From positions 248,001 to 312,000 of the forward strand of contig NZ_CAMPOV010000003.1 of assembly GCF_946892675.1 (NCBI RefSeq): a stretch of 64,000 nt of DNA, read 5' to 3'. The notes under the pieces are model-generated. The model saw only the letters and a program-made list of their open reading frames with translations. It was not told the origin of the DNA and ran no database searches. The translations under genes were made by a program, and so were the position numbers. This DNA comes from Arthrobacter sp. Marseille-P9274. Lineage in GTDB: Bacteria > Actinomycetota > Actinomycetes > Actinomycetales > Micrococcaceae. Shown here in pieces: positions 53,513 to 62,519 of the stretch; the first letter of the stretch is position 1; each line of letters begins with the position of its first letter.

Positions 53513-54442
53513 GTGGCAGTTCTCTCCGCTGCCGACATCGGCACCTGGCAGGAGATTTCCGGCCGGCACTTCGTGCCGTTGCACTGCACCACGCCCGACC
53601 CGGCTTTCACAGCCACCATTTCACCTGTCCGGCTCGCGCCGGACGTCTCTGTCTGCCGGATCGGTTCCGGACCGGTACGCGTAGAGCGCACGGAACGCTT
53701 GGCGCACCGCAACGACGGCGACGACCTGCTGCTGACGCTGCAGCTGGGATCTTCCTGCATGGTCAGCCAGCACGGGCGGACTGCCCGGCTCACCCCTGGT
53801 GCCGCCGCTCTCTACGAAACCAACCGGCCCTACGTTTTGGACCATCCGCTGCCCGGGCAGGACTTGGTGGTCCTGCGTGTCGGGCGGGAGCGCCTAGATG
53901 TGAGGGACCGGCTGATTGCCGAGGCCTGCGGCCGGACCCTGGACCGTCTGGTGCCCGGGATGGGTGCTTTCACCGGCTATCTGCGCGGCATGCTGGCCGA
54001 AGATGCCGAGCTCGGAGACGGGACCCGGCAGGAGCTGGGCGGGACAGCAGCGGAGCTGCTGGCGATGGTGCTCCGCTCGTTCGCTGGTCTCGGGCACGCA
54101 GGCTGGGACAGCGACCAAGCACTGCTGACGGCGGTGAAGTCCCATATCCGGGAGCATCTGGCCGACCCCGGACTGTCCGTGGACGAACTGGCCCGCGCCC
54201 ACCACGTGTCGGTGCGCAAAATCCATGCCCTCTTCTCGGCCACTGGGCAGACTCCGGCCGCCTTTGTCAGGACCCGGCGCTTGCAACTGGCCGCCGCCCT
54301 GCTGCCGGCCCGGGCGGCCACCGGCCAGACCATTGCTGCGGTCGGTGCCGCCTGCGGCTTCCCCGAACCTGCCACCTTCAACCGGGCCTTCACCCGTCAG
54401 TTCGGCTGCCCGCCGTCGACATGGGAGCCCGAGCCCAGGTAA
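53513..54442 (+). CDS. AraC-family regulator of the nitrilase
   Basis: A 309-residue activator. The N-terminal AraC-binding-like domain is followed by two helix-turn-helix motifs: LSVDELARAHHVSVRKIHALFSA, and AAVGAACGFPEPATFNRAFT with FGCPPSTW. GTG 53513 has AGGAGGCACACC before it. It is divergent from the nitrilase gene with 163 bp between them. Induction by the nitrile is the likely function, by analogy with NitR. Confidence 0.87.
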   Translation: MAVLSAADIGTWQEISGRHFVPLHCTTPDPAFTATISPVRLAPDVSVCRIGSGPVRVERTERLAHRNDGDDLLLTLQLGSSCMVSQHGRTARLTPGAAALYETNRPYVLDHPLPGQDLVVLRVGRERLDVRDRLIAEACGRTLDRLVPGMGAFTGYLRGMLAEDAELGDGTRQELGGTAAELLAMVLRSFAGLGHAGWDSDQALLTAVKSHIREHLADPGLSVDELARAHHVSVRKIHALFSATGQTPAAFVRTRRLQLAAALLPARAATGQTIAAVGAACGFPEPATFNRAFTRQFGCPPSTWEPEPR

Positions 54443-54909
54443 CAGACGCGTTCAGCCCATCGTTCGCGCCGGGGATTCCGTCTGGACCGGTGGCCTCCCG
54501 GAGGGCCTTTGTCTTGCTGACGGACCGGGCCCATGAGATGGGCGCCGCCCTGGTGCTCAAGTCGTACGATCCGTGCTGGAAGCTGGCCCCGCGATGTGCA
54601 GGCCTCCGGCGGCAGAGCTATACTGCCGGCCTCAAAGAGCCGTATGTGCGGGAGTTGCCTAATGTCCATCTGAGCCTCCTGGCAGGGAGACTCATCGTAT
54701 TTTGCGAATAGCTGATCTCGGATTGCTTGTTGTGGGCAGGCAAGATCCCACGCATCCTGATTTGGACGCTCACCGGCCTGACGAGAAGGAACGCCGCGTG
54801 CTTGAGTTAGTGGAATACTGTCCTGCTAGCAAAGAGCCAGGTGCCGACCTTTGCACGCGGTCCGATGGGCGTAGTGAAACCAAAACGCTCACCGAAGGTT
54901 GTTAGAGGC
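54443..54909. other. Gene-free stretch
   Basis: It lies between the AraC gene and the metallo-hydrolase. A 67-residue frame at 54702 has no family features and no clear ribosome site. Nothing else is recognised. Confidence 0.4.
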
Positions 54910-55698
54910 ATGACAGTTAACTTCACACTGGTAGGTGGACCGACGGCGGTCCTCGAACTCGACGGTGTCCGCATCATTCTGGACCCCACGTTCGATGCAT
55001 CCCAAACCTACACGGGGGCCGGCACCGAAGGAACGAACGGCATTACTAAGACGACCGGGCCTGCGATCGCCGCAGACTCCATCGGTCGTCTTGACGTCGC
55101 ACTGGTTTCGCACGACCACCACGTTGACAACCTGGACGTGTCCGGCCGCGAAGTCCTGCGAGGTGTTCCTACTGTATTCACCACGAAGGAGGGCGCAGAG
55201 CGCCTCGGTCAAGGGGCAATCGGCCTTGCGGACTACGAGGCCGGGACCGTCCGGCTCCCTGGGGGACGGGAAATTACAGTTACGGGCGTCCCGGCGCACC
55301 ACGGGCCCGAAGGGGTGCACCAGATGGCGGGTCCGGTCGTGGGCTTCATCGTCTCGGGACAGAATCTGCCGACGGTTTATGTGAGCGGCGACAACTCGTC
55401 GCTCGATGTAGTGAGGGACATCAAGGCGCACTTCCCCGCCATTGACCTGGCTGTGCTATTCACTGGCGGTGCTAAGTTCGATGAGATCGCAGGCGGCGCC
55501 TTGCTCACGTTGTCCAACGAGGACGCCGTGGAGGCCACTAGGATCCTCGATCCGCGGCTTGTAGTTCCGGTTCATGCCGAGGGATGGGCACACTTCAGCC
55601 AAGACGCTCATCAGCTACGTGCGGCATTTGAGAAAGCCCGTCTAAACGCCCGCATCGTGGTCGTGGAACCCGGCCAGACCTGCGCGCTGGATGTTTAA
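54910..55698 (+). CDS. UlaG-like MBL-fold metal-dependent hydrolase
   Basis: A 262-residue metallo-beta-lactamase-fold protein. The metal motif appears as VSHDHHVDNLD, where UlaG-type proteins have HxHxDH; TGVPAHHGPEG, VYVSGDNSS and VPVHAEGWAHFSQD supply other ligands. ATG 54910 follows GTTAGAGGC, a weak site. A frameshifted NTF2-like gene follows 16 nt later. Substrate unknown. Confidence 0.82.
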   Translation: MTVNFTLVGGPTAVLELDGVRIILDPTFDASQTYTGAGTEGTNGITKTTGPAIAADSIGRLDVALVSHDHHVDNLDVSGREVLRGVPTVFTTKEGAERLGQGAIGLADYEAGTVRLPGGREITVTGVPAHHGPEGVHQMAGPVVGFIVSGQNLPTVYVSGDNSSLDVVRDIKAHFPAIDLAVLFTGGAKFDEIAGGALLTLSNEDAVEATRILDPRLVVPVHAEGWAHFSQDAHQLRAAFEKARLNARIVVVEPGQTCALDV

Positions 55699-55714
55699 GG
55701 ACGGAGGCGTTCAC

Positions 55715-56129
55715 ATGTCGCTTAAAAACAATAAGGACCTCGTTCATCGCTTCTACGACCTGCTCGCACAGGGGGCATACGAACAGCTAACGGACGTGAT
55801 TCACGACGACTTCACGTTCTATAGCCAGGTTGACACCCCCCCGGAAAGGAGCAGAGGGGTTCATCACCGCCGAAAGACAACACTTGGATGCCTTTGCAAA
55901 CATCCGGTTAGTGACGGAAACAGTGGCCGAAGGAGACCGGGTCGTCGCCTATGTCGTTTTCGAAGGTGACCAGGTGAAGGAACTCTTCGGCATCTCCCCT
56001 GCCGGTGCCCATCTTCGAATGTCGATGTGCAACATTTTCCGCATCACTGATGGAAAAATTATTGAAAAGCGTGCGCACTACGACCGGCTCGATCATATGG
56101 AACAACTCAGGTCCAAGGCTAAGGGATGA
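55715..56129 (+). pseudogene. NTF2/SnoaL-like protein with a +1 frameshift
   Basis: ATG 55715 behind GGAGG opens KNNKDLVHRFYDLLAQGAYE, a SnoaL-like N-terminus. In a run of seven C at 55836-55842 the frame shifts by one base. The match continues as KGAEGFITAERQHLDAFANI to RITDGKIIEKRAHYDRLDHM, ending at 56129. With six C the gene would be intact at about 137 residues. It may be a real mutation, a phase-variable tract or a sequencing error. Proteins of this family often act as small-molecule cyclases or isomerases. Confidence 0.8.
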
Positions 56130-56249
56130 ATAGCACCACTTGAATGCCAAGCTGAAGCGGGGTCCGTTGTACTTGCCGCCGCTTGAATTAGGACGGACCC
56201 CGCGATGGTTATTGCGACGTACATTTGATCAGGACCGCGCACCCTACTG

Positions 56250-56525
56250 AGGGAACGCCTCACCGATGCGGTCTACCGCGCTGGACCAGCAGAGCGCGGT
56301 GGTACCGATATAAATGCGGCCGGGATCGTGCTGCCTAGACCCGCCGGACAGTTGCTGGCCCTGCGCCGGCAGCGCGACGAGATCGCCGCCCAGGTCGAGA
56401 CCCCCCGTGGAGGCCCATTCTCAACACACCTAAGTCCTGAGCCCGGTGCCCAGCACCGGCGTCAGGACGTGCGCCAGGATCCTCACCGAAATCGTCGGCA
56501 CGGACTTCAAGGACGCCGGCCGGGT
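56250..56525 (+). pseudogene. IS110-family transposase remnant
   Basis: Plus-strand frames read AGIVLPRLAGQLLALRRQRD then EIAAQVE, and after a shift VRTCARILTEIVGTDFKDAG. These are the segments before and around the MPGVG region of IS110-type transposases. The frame is broken by stops and both ends are missing. The rest of 56130-56551 shows nothing else. Confidence 0.75.
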
Positions 56526-56551
56526 TGAGAACACTGCAATGCTGCTGTGGG

Positions 56552-56674
56552 TTAGAGGCACTTATCCCAGATGGCGTGGGTGGTGATGAATGCGGCGAAG
56601 GCCCAGTCGCCGTTGTACCAGCTCAGCCCGGTGTTGCCTTCCCTGCGGAAGGCGACTCGGGCCTCGTTCTGCAC
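56552..56674 (-). CDS. Short hypothetical ORF
   Basis: A 40-residue frame starting at GTG 56674 with AAAGGAG 6 nt upstream, reading QNEARVAFRREGNTGLSWYN and ending GDWAFAAFITTHAIWDKCL. The ribosome site is good, but no family is recognised. It lies after the aldehyde dehydrogenase on the same strand and may be the start of a truncated gene cut at the IS110 scar. Confidence 0.35.
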   Translation of the reverse strand: MQNEARVAFRREGNTGLSWYNGDWAFAAFITTHAIWDKCL

Positions 56675-56803
56675 TGGCGTCTCCTTTGAGATGCGCCATG
56701 CCGGCCTTATGCCCAGAATGACTCGTGGGCAGCTGCGCTCCATGCCGTGCTGGGCCTGGCAGGACCAAGACCACCAGGCCCAACACGCGCGTCGTGTTAT
56801 TGG

Positions 56804-58261
56804 CTAGAAGGGGTAGGGGGCGATCTCGGGCCGCATGGTCAGCCACTGTATCTCGGTGAAGGACTCCAGGTTCGCCGCCGGGCCGCCAACGCGGGTGCCA
56901 TTGCCGGAGTTCTTGGTGCCGCCGAACGGGGCATTGGCCTCATCCGAGACGGTCTGTTCGTTGATGTGGACCTTGCCCGAGTCGATCCGGTCGGCGATCT
57001 TCATGGCTTCTCCGACATCGCCCAGGATGCCCACGGAGAGGCCGTATTCGTTGTCGTTGGCCAGGGCGACGGCCTCGTCGATGGTGGAGAACTTGGCCAC
57101 CGGGGCGACGGGGCCGAAGATCTCGTCTTTCCAGGCCGGGTTCTCCGGGGCCAGGTCTGTGAGCACGGTGGGCTGGTAGAACAGGCCCTCGCCGGTGCCG
57201 CCGGCGGCCAGCCGGGCACCGGCGGCGACCGCATCCTGCACGATGGCGTCTACCCGCTTGAACTGGCGTTCGTCGATGATCGGCCCGAGCGCCACCTGAC
57301 CGGACGCCGGGTCGCCCACCGGCAGGTGCCTGGCCTTTTCGGCCAAGGCCGCCACGTATTCAACGTAGAGGGACTCGTGCACGATGTGCCGGCCGGTGGC
57401 CATGCAGATCTGGCCCTGGTGCAGGAACGAGCCGAAGGCCGCGGCACTTACGGCCTTGGCCACGTCCGCTCCGGGCAGCACGATCAGGGCGTTGTTCCCG
57501 CCTAGCTCCAGATGCGCCTTCTTCAGGTGCGCCGCGCACAACTCCCCGACCTTGCGCCCGGCCGCCGTGGACCCGGTGAAGGCCACCACGGACACCTCGG
57601 GGGCGGTGACGGTGGCCTCACCGGTTTCGGCGCCGCCGGGGAGCATATGCAGCAGCCCGGCTGGCAGGCCGGCTTCCTCGAAGATGCGGGCAAGTACGAC
57701 GCCGCCGCAGACCGCGGTGCGCGGGTCCGGCTTGAGCAGGACCGCGTTGCCCAGGGCCAGGGCCGGGGCCACGGAGCGGATGGAGAGGATCAGCGGGAAG
57801 TTGAACGGGGCGATCACCGTGACCACCCCGACCGGCCGGCGGCGGGCAAAGGACCAGCGGTCCTCATTGGTGGAGAGCACCTCCCCCTGCGGCAGCGAGG
57901 GCAGCGCGGCGGCCTCGAAGCATTCGTTGGCCGCCACATGGATCTCCAGGCCCGCCTTGGCCGGGATGCCCCCGGACTCGCGAGCGATCCAGGACCCGAT
58001 TTCCTCGGCATGGGCTTCGAACAGCTGTCCGGCCCGGCGCAGCACCGCGGCCCGTTCCTCCGGCTTGCGCGCCGCCCACTCCGCCTGGGCCACGGCGGCC
58101 GCCCGGGCGGCTTCAGCCACGTCGCCGGGAGTAGCGACACCGACACGGCCCAACACCGCACCGGTTGCCGGCTCGATGACCTCCTGCACTCCGCCGGCCC
58201 CCTCGGTCCAGCCGTCAGTGAAGATCTTTCCATCCCACATGTCTTTGGGGAGAAGCTCCAT
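56804..58261 (-). CDS. Aromatic aldehyde dehydrogenase (benzaldehyde type)
   Basis: A 485-residue NAD(P)-dependent aldehyde dehydrogenase. Its motifs are VVTVIAPFNFPLILSIRSVA, VAFTGSTAAGRK, general base Glu in HLELGGNNALIVLP and catalytic Cys in HQGQICMATGRHIV. The FNFP and LELGGNN patterns resemble benzaldehyde/vanillin dehydrogenases. ATG 58261 has GAAGGACAAATC before it. It lies near the nitrilase and an amine-type permease, so an arylaldehyde from amine or aldoxime breakdown is a reasonable guess. Confidence 0.88.
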   Translation of the reverse strand: MELLPKDMWDGKIFTDGWTEGAGGVQEVIEPATGAVLGRVGVATPGDVAEAARAAAVAQAEWAARKPEERAAVLRRAGQLFEAHAEEIGSWIARESGGIPAKAGLEIHVAANECFEAAALPSLPQGEVLSTNEDRWSFARRRPVGVVTVIAPFNFPLILSIRSVAPALALGNAVLLKPDPRTAVCGGVVLARIFEEAGLPAGLLHMLPGGAETGEATVTAPEVSVVAFTGSTAAGRKVGELCAAHLKKAHLELGGNNALIVLPGADVAKAVSAAAFGSFLHQGQICMATGRHIVHESLYVEYVAALAEKARHLPVGDPASGQVALGPIIDERQFKRVDAIVQDAVAAGARLAAGGTGEGLFYQPTVLTDLAPENPAWKDEIFGPVAPVAKFSTIDEAVALANDNEYGLSVGILGDVGEAMKIADRIDSGKVHINEQTVSDEANAPFGGTKNSGNGTRVGGPAANLESFTEIQWLTMRPEIAPYPF

Positions 58262-58507
58262 GATTTGTCCTTCCATCTGTCAATTCACAAACGTGCCAGG
58301 TTCTGGTGACCTGCGTTTATTGGCTCGGTATGCCTTGGATACTTGCTTCTTGGGACCTCGGCCGGAGAGCCGGCTCTGGCCTCGACGGGCATCTGGTGCC
58401 CGTGGACGCGCTGCCCGCGGCTGTGACCGGGACACGGAACTCGTGGTCATTCACTTCTTGGTACGGAAATGATGATTGCCTTTCAAAAGCGAGCAGGAAC
58501 GGGGTGG

Positions 58508-59986
58508 TCATTCGTGCCTTTCCGGGGCGACAGCCCCGGAAATAACTGCTTGGGCCGCCGGGTGCTCGCCGGAGGCGATGGCCGGGGAGATGGTCTTTCC
58601 CTTGCTGGTGGCGGCCCAGACCACGCCTGCGATGACCGCCAGGACGACGAGCCAGGGCAGCAGGGTGGGGATTCCAGACGTGGCGCCGGTGAGCAGGTTC
58701 CAGTTCACGACGGCCAGATACGCCGCGCCCGCCAGTCCGATGCCGCCGAGGACCGGCGCGATCGCGCTGCTCCAGATTCGAAACTCACGGCGCTTTTTCC
58801 TGAGGAAGAAGGCCAGGACGGCGATGGAGGTAGCCCCCTGCATGACCAGGACGCCAAGGGTACCGAGTCCGATGAGCCAGGCATAAAGGTGCGCATAAGG
58901 GTCGGCGCCGGCGAGCATGAATGAACCGACCACGACGAGCGTGACGATGGTGACCACGATGCTTGCCCTGTGCGGGGACTGCCACCGGGCGTGGCTCCGG
59001 CCGATCGGGCGCGGCAGGACGCCGGAGCGGCCGAGTGCGTAGAGGTACCGGGAGAGGGTGTTGTGGAAGGCTACAAGCACCGCGAAGGAACTGGTGACGA
59101 GCAGGACGTTCATTGCCACGGTCGACCACTGTCCGACGTACTGGGTGTTCACTGCGAAGACGAAGTTACCAGGATCCGACGCGGCCGCTTCCTGGACGTT
59201 GCCGCTGCCGTGTGCCAGCCCGATTGACCAGGTTGACAGCGCGTAGAAGACCGCGATCAGGAGCACGGCTACGTACGTGGCCCGCGGGACCGTGCGCGCC
59301 GGGTCCTTGGCTTCCTCGCCATAGATGGCCGTTGCTTCGAATCCGACGAAGCAGCTGGCGGCGAAGAGCAGCGCCACGCCCAGTCCGTCCGTGAAGACGT
59401 TGCTCGGCTGGAAGGCATCGAGGTTCAGGCCGGTAGCTCCCCCCTGGCCGAGAACGGCGACGTCGAAGATCAGGAGGATGGCGACCTCACCGATCATCAA
59501 CACGCCGAGCACCTTGGCGCTGAGGTTGATTTCCAGATAGCCGAGCACCGCAACCCCGGCCCAGGCGATCAGTGCCCAGACCTTCCAGTCGAGCTGCAGC
59601 CCGGTCAGGTCGGCGACGATGGCGCTCGTGAAGAAACCAAGAACTCCGTAGAGGGCCATGAGCATGCAGGTGTACGACAGCAGTGCCAGGGCCGCGCCGG
59701 CGAACCCGGCGACCCGGCCGAAACCCATCTCGAGGTAGGCGGCAAAACCCGCCGAGCTGGTGACGTGCCGGCTCATGGCCCCGTACCCGACGGCGAAGAG
59801 GATCAGGACGGCGCCGGCGATGACGTAGGCGGCCGGCGCTCCGGTACCCAGCGCCGTGAACGCTACCGGGGAGGCGCCCAGCGCCGCAGCCAGGGGCGCA
59901 GCCGCCGCAACGACGAAGAAGACGATACCGGCTACGCCAACGGCGTTGCGCTTCAGGTCGCCCGGGGCCGAGGAAGGATTGGACAT
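58508..59986 (-). CDS. APC-family amino acid/amine permease
   Basis: A 492-residue transporter with about 12 membrane segments. It opens with GVAGIVFFVVAAAAPLAAALG and has FVGFEATAIYGEEAKDPARTVPRATY, the conserved APC segment after TM6. It starts behind AAAGG. A class III aminotransferase is next to it on the same strand (25-nt gap), so the imported compound is probably an amino acid or amine that is then transaminated. Confidence 0.88.
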   Translation of the reverse strand: MSNPSSAPGDLKRNAVGVAGIVFFVVAAAAPLAAALGASPVAFTALGTGAPAAYVIAGAVLILFAVGYGAMSRHVTSSAGFAAYLEMGFGRVAGFAGAALALLSYTCMLMALYGVLGFFTSAIVADLTGLQLDWKVWALIAWAGVAVLGYLEINLSAKVLGVLMIGEVAILLIFDVAVLGQGGATGLNLDAFQPSNVFTDGLGVALLFAASCFVGFEATAIYGEEAKDPARTVPRATYVAVLLIAVFYALSTWSIGLAHGSGNVQEAAASDPGNFVFAVNTQYVGQWSTVAMNVLLVTSSFAVLVAFHNTLSRYLYALGRSGVLPRPIGRSHARWQSPHRASIVVTIVTLVVVGSFMLAGADPYAHLYAWLIGLGTLGVLVMQGATSIAVLAFFLRKKRREFRIWSSAIAPVLGGIGLAGAAYLAVVNWNLLTGATSGIPTLLPWLVVLAVIAGVVWAATSKGKTISPAIASGEHPAAQAVISGAVAPERHE

Positions 59987-60011
59987 GGGGAGTATGCCTT
60001 TCAGGAAAGGA

Positions 60012-61367
60012 TCAGGCGACGGAGCCGTCGGGGCGGACGCGGCGCAGGACCGACGCGACGGCCGAGACCGCGGTCACGGCCTCATCCTCGGTCATAACGA
60101 GCGGAGGCGAGAGCACCAGGTTGGTGGGGCTGCTGACGCGGGCGATCACGCCGGTCTCGTCGCGGATGACGTCGGCGACCGACCGGCCGGGCTGAGGCAG
60201 GGGAGTCCGCGTTTCCTTGTCGGCCACCAGCTCGAGAGCCAGGCCCATGCCGGCGTGACGGACCTCGCCGACGATGTCGAGCTCGGCGGCGAGCGGGGCG
60301 GCCAGTTCGGAAAGCAGCGTCCCGGTTCGGCGGGAGGCGGTGAGCAGGTTCTCAGTCTCGATGATCTCCAGGTTCTTCAGCGCGACCGCGCACGCGACGG
60401 GGTGGCCGGAGTAGGTGTAGCCCACTGGGTAGCCGTGCCCACTGGTGACGACCTGCCCGATCTCTTCGGTCATGAGCACGGCGCCCAGCGGGATGTAGCC
60501 GCTGCTGATGCCCTTGGCAGTGACGATGATGTCCGGCCGCATGCCCAGGTCGGGTGAGGCGAACCAGGAGCCGGTGCGCCCGAACGCGGTCACGACTTCG
60601 TCCGAGATGAGAAGGATGTCGTGCCGGCGCAGCACCTCCTGCATGCGGGGCCAGTAGTCGGCGGGAGGGATGATGAACCCGGCCACACCCATGATCGGTT
60701 CGCCGATCATCGCGGCGATGTTCTCGGGGCCGATCTGCCGGATGCGCTGCTCGAGTTCCCGCACGCAGAAGTCCGTGACGTCCTCGCCATTGAACAGGTG
60801 GGAGCGGTAGGCGTGCGGCGGGGTCAGGTGGGTGACATTGGGCAGGTGGGGACCCTGGCCTTCGGCCATGTCCGCAAAACCGGTCGCGGTGCCGCCGCCG
60901 TAGGCCAGGCCGTGGTAGGCCATCTGGCGGGAGAGGATCCAGTTCTTCTGGGGACGGCCCTTGAGGTAGTGGTAGTAACGGGCGGTCTTGATGGCCGCGT
61001 CGTCGCCCTCGGATCCGCCGGAGGTGAAGAAGACCTTGGACATGTTCTCCGGTGCAAGCGAGATGAGCCGCTCGGACAATTCGATGGCCTGATCATTGCT
61101 GAAGTCCCAGAATGCGGTGAAGTATTCCAGCTTGCGCATCTGGGCGGCAGCGGCCTCAGCCATTTCGCTGCGGCCGTGGCCGATCTGGGCCAGCCACAGG
61201 CCGCCGGTGGCGTCGAGGTATTCCCGGCCCGAGGTGTCAATGAGGCGGCAGCCGTGGCCTTCGGTCATGATCACGCGCTGGGTCACCGATGACGGCAGGT
61301 GGGGATGGACGACGTGCTTGATGTCCGTTCGGACGAGATCAGTGGCCTCGCGGGACTGGATGGTCAT
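60012..61367 (-). CDS. Class III aminotransferase (omega-amino acid/amine type)
   Basis: A 451-residue PLP enzyme. [21 protein letters not shown] binds the PLP phosphate, [17 protein letters not shown] holds the Asp for the pyridine nitrogen, and [16 protein letters not shown] holds the Schiff-base Lys. ATG 61367 has GGAAAGG about 11 nt upstream. It is cotranscribed with the APC permease and divergent from a LysR gene. Substrates of the family include putrescine, beta-alanine and aryl amines. Confidence 0.88.
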   Translation of the reverse strand: MTIQSREATDLVRTDIKHVVHPHLPSSVTQRVIMTEGHGCRLIDTSGREYLDATGGLWLAQIGHGRSEMAEAAAAQMRKLEYFTAFWDFSNDQAIELSERLISLAPENMSKVFFTSGGSEGDDAAIKTARYYHYLKGRPQKNWILSRQMAYHGLAYGGGTATGFADMAEGQGPHLPNVTHLTPPHAYRSHLFNGEDVTDFCVRELEQRIRQIGPENIAAMIGEPIMGVAGFIIPPADYWPRMQEVLRRHDILLISDEVVTAFGRTGSWFASPDLGMRPDIIVTAKGISSGYIPLGAVLMTEEIGQVVTSGHGYPVGYTYSGHPVACAVALKNLEIIETENLLTASRRTGTLLSELAAPLAAELDIVGEVRHAGMGLALELVADKETRTPLPQPGRSVADVIRDETGVIARVSSPTNLVLSPPLVMTEDEAVTAVSAVASVLRRVRPDGSVA

Positions 61368-61455
61368 CGTGTACGGGCCTTTCCGCTTGCGCTTATCCTT
61401 GGAAGAGGGGGTTAGAAAAAGCATGGCGCCCGTCACAACCAACGGACAATGAACA

Positions 61456-61472
61456 ATCGGCGATCGCCCGAT
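61456..61472. promoter_or_regulatory. Candidate LysR site
   Basis: ATCGGCGATCGCCCGAT is nearly palindromic around a perfect GCGATCGC (61460-61467). It lies between divergent lysR and the aminotransferase, 38 bp before the lysR start. That is the usual place of a LysR recognition site; binding is inferred. Confidence 0.5.
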
Positions 61473-61509
61473 CTGCAAATACGATCAGGGGGTCCAGAAG
61501 GAGGTTTGC

Positions 61510-62457
61510 GTGGACATTCGGCAGTTTCAGTACGCAATCACGCTGGCCGAGACGTTGCATTTTGGGCGCGCCGCCGAGTCCTTGCATATCGCCCAGTCGG
61601 CGTTCAGCACCCAGATCGCGCGCCTTGAGCGCCAGATCGGTGCCCAGCTGTTCGACCGGTCGGCCAACCGCGTGACGATCACCGCCGCGGGCGAGGCCTT
61701 CGTCCGCCGAGCCCAGGAAATCCTCGCCCAGGTGGCCGACGCCAGCCAGGAGGCCCGCATCCTGCACACGGCAAGCCAGAGCCAGCTGAGAATCGGGCTC
61801 TTCTATGAGTCCGCCGGCGAACTTACGCCGCTCATCGTTGCCGCCTTCCGAAAGGCGATGCCGGATGTCGAACTGTCATTCCGGGAACTGACGATGGTCG
61901 ACCAGATCGAGGCCATCGCCAACGAAGACATCGACGTGGCCTTCCTCCGATCACCGATCGCCGACCGGCGCGTGAAGCTCCTCGAGCTTTTCGCCGAACC
62001 GCGGTACGTCGGACTGCCGGCAGGACATGCCTTGGCCGGCCAGGACACGATTAAGACCTATGACCTGGTGGACGAGGCCTTTGTCGTTGCCTCCCCGATG
62101 GCTCCGCCGCAATGGCGGGGCTACTGGTCCTTTGATGATCTGCGCGGCGGGCCGGGCCGCATCGCAGCATCGGTAACAAGTGTCCCGGAGAGCCTAAACG
62201 CCATCGCGTACCAGGGGGCCGTCGACACATTTCCCGCCTCCGCCACACGCCTGCACCGTGCTCCCGGCATGGTCTACCGCCGGATTTCAGACGGGAGCTA
62301 CTCCCCCAGCGCTTTGGCAACCCGTACAGGCGAACACCGCAAACACATACAGGCCTTCCGCAACGTTGCCCAGCAACTATCCATTACGTCTCTGAATGTC
62401 GTGCCTGACGCCGTGTCCGTCGATGACGCGCCGAACGGGACACCGCGCGCAGCCTGA
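61510..62457 (+). CDS. LysR-family regulator
   Basis: A 315-residue regulator. The N-terminal helix-turn-helix is AITLAETLHFGRAAESLHIAQSAFSTQIARLE, and the effector domain begins at about residue 90 (LRIGLFYESAGELTPLIVAAF). GTG 61510 follows AGAAGGAGG. It is divergent from the aminotransferase/permease operon and probably controls it. Confidence 0.9.
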   Translation: MDIRQFQYAITLAETLHFGRAAESLHIAQSAFSTQIARLERQIGAQLFDRSANRVTITAAGEAFVRRAQEILAQVADASQEARILHTASQSQLRIGLFYESAGELTPLIVAAFRKAMPDVELSFRELTMVDQIEAIANEDIDVAFLRSPIADRRVKLLELFAEPRYVGLPAGHALAGQDTIKTYDLVDEAFVVASPMAPPQWRGYWSFDDLRGGPGRIAASVTSVPESLNAIAYQGAVDTFPASATRLHRAPGMVYRRISDGSYSPSALATRTGEHRKHIQAFRNVAQQLSITSLNVVPDAVSVDDAPNGTPRAA

Positions 62458-62519
62458 GACCCGGCTGCCCGCGATCACTCCGATCAGCCTGCTGTGGAGT
62501 CATAGTCCGGCTGACGCGG

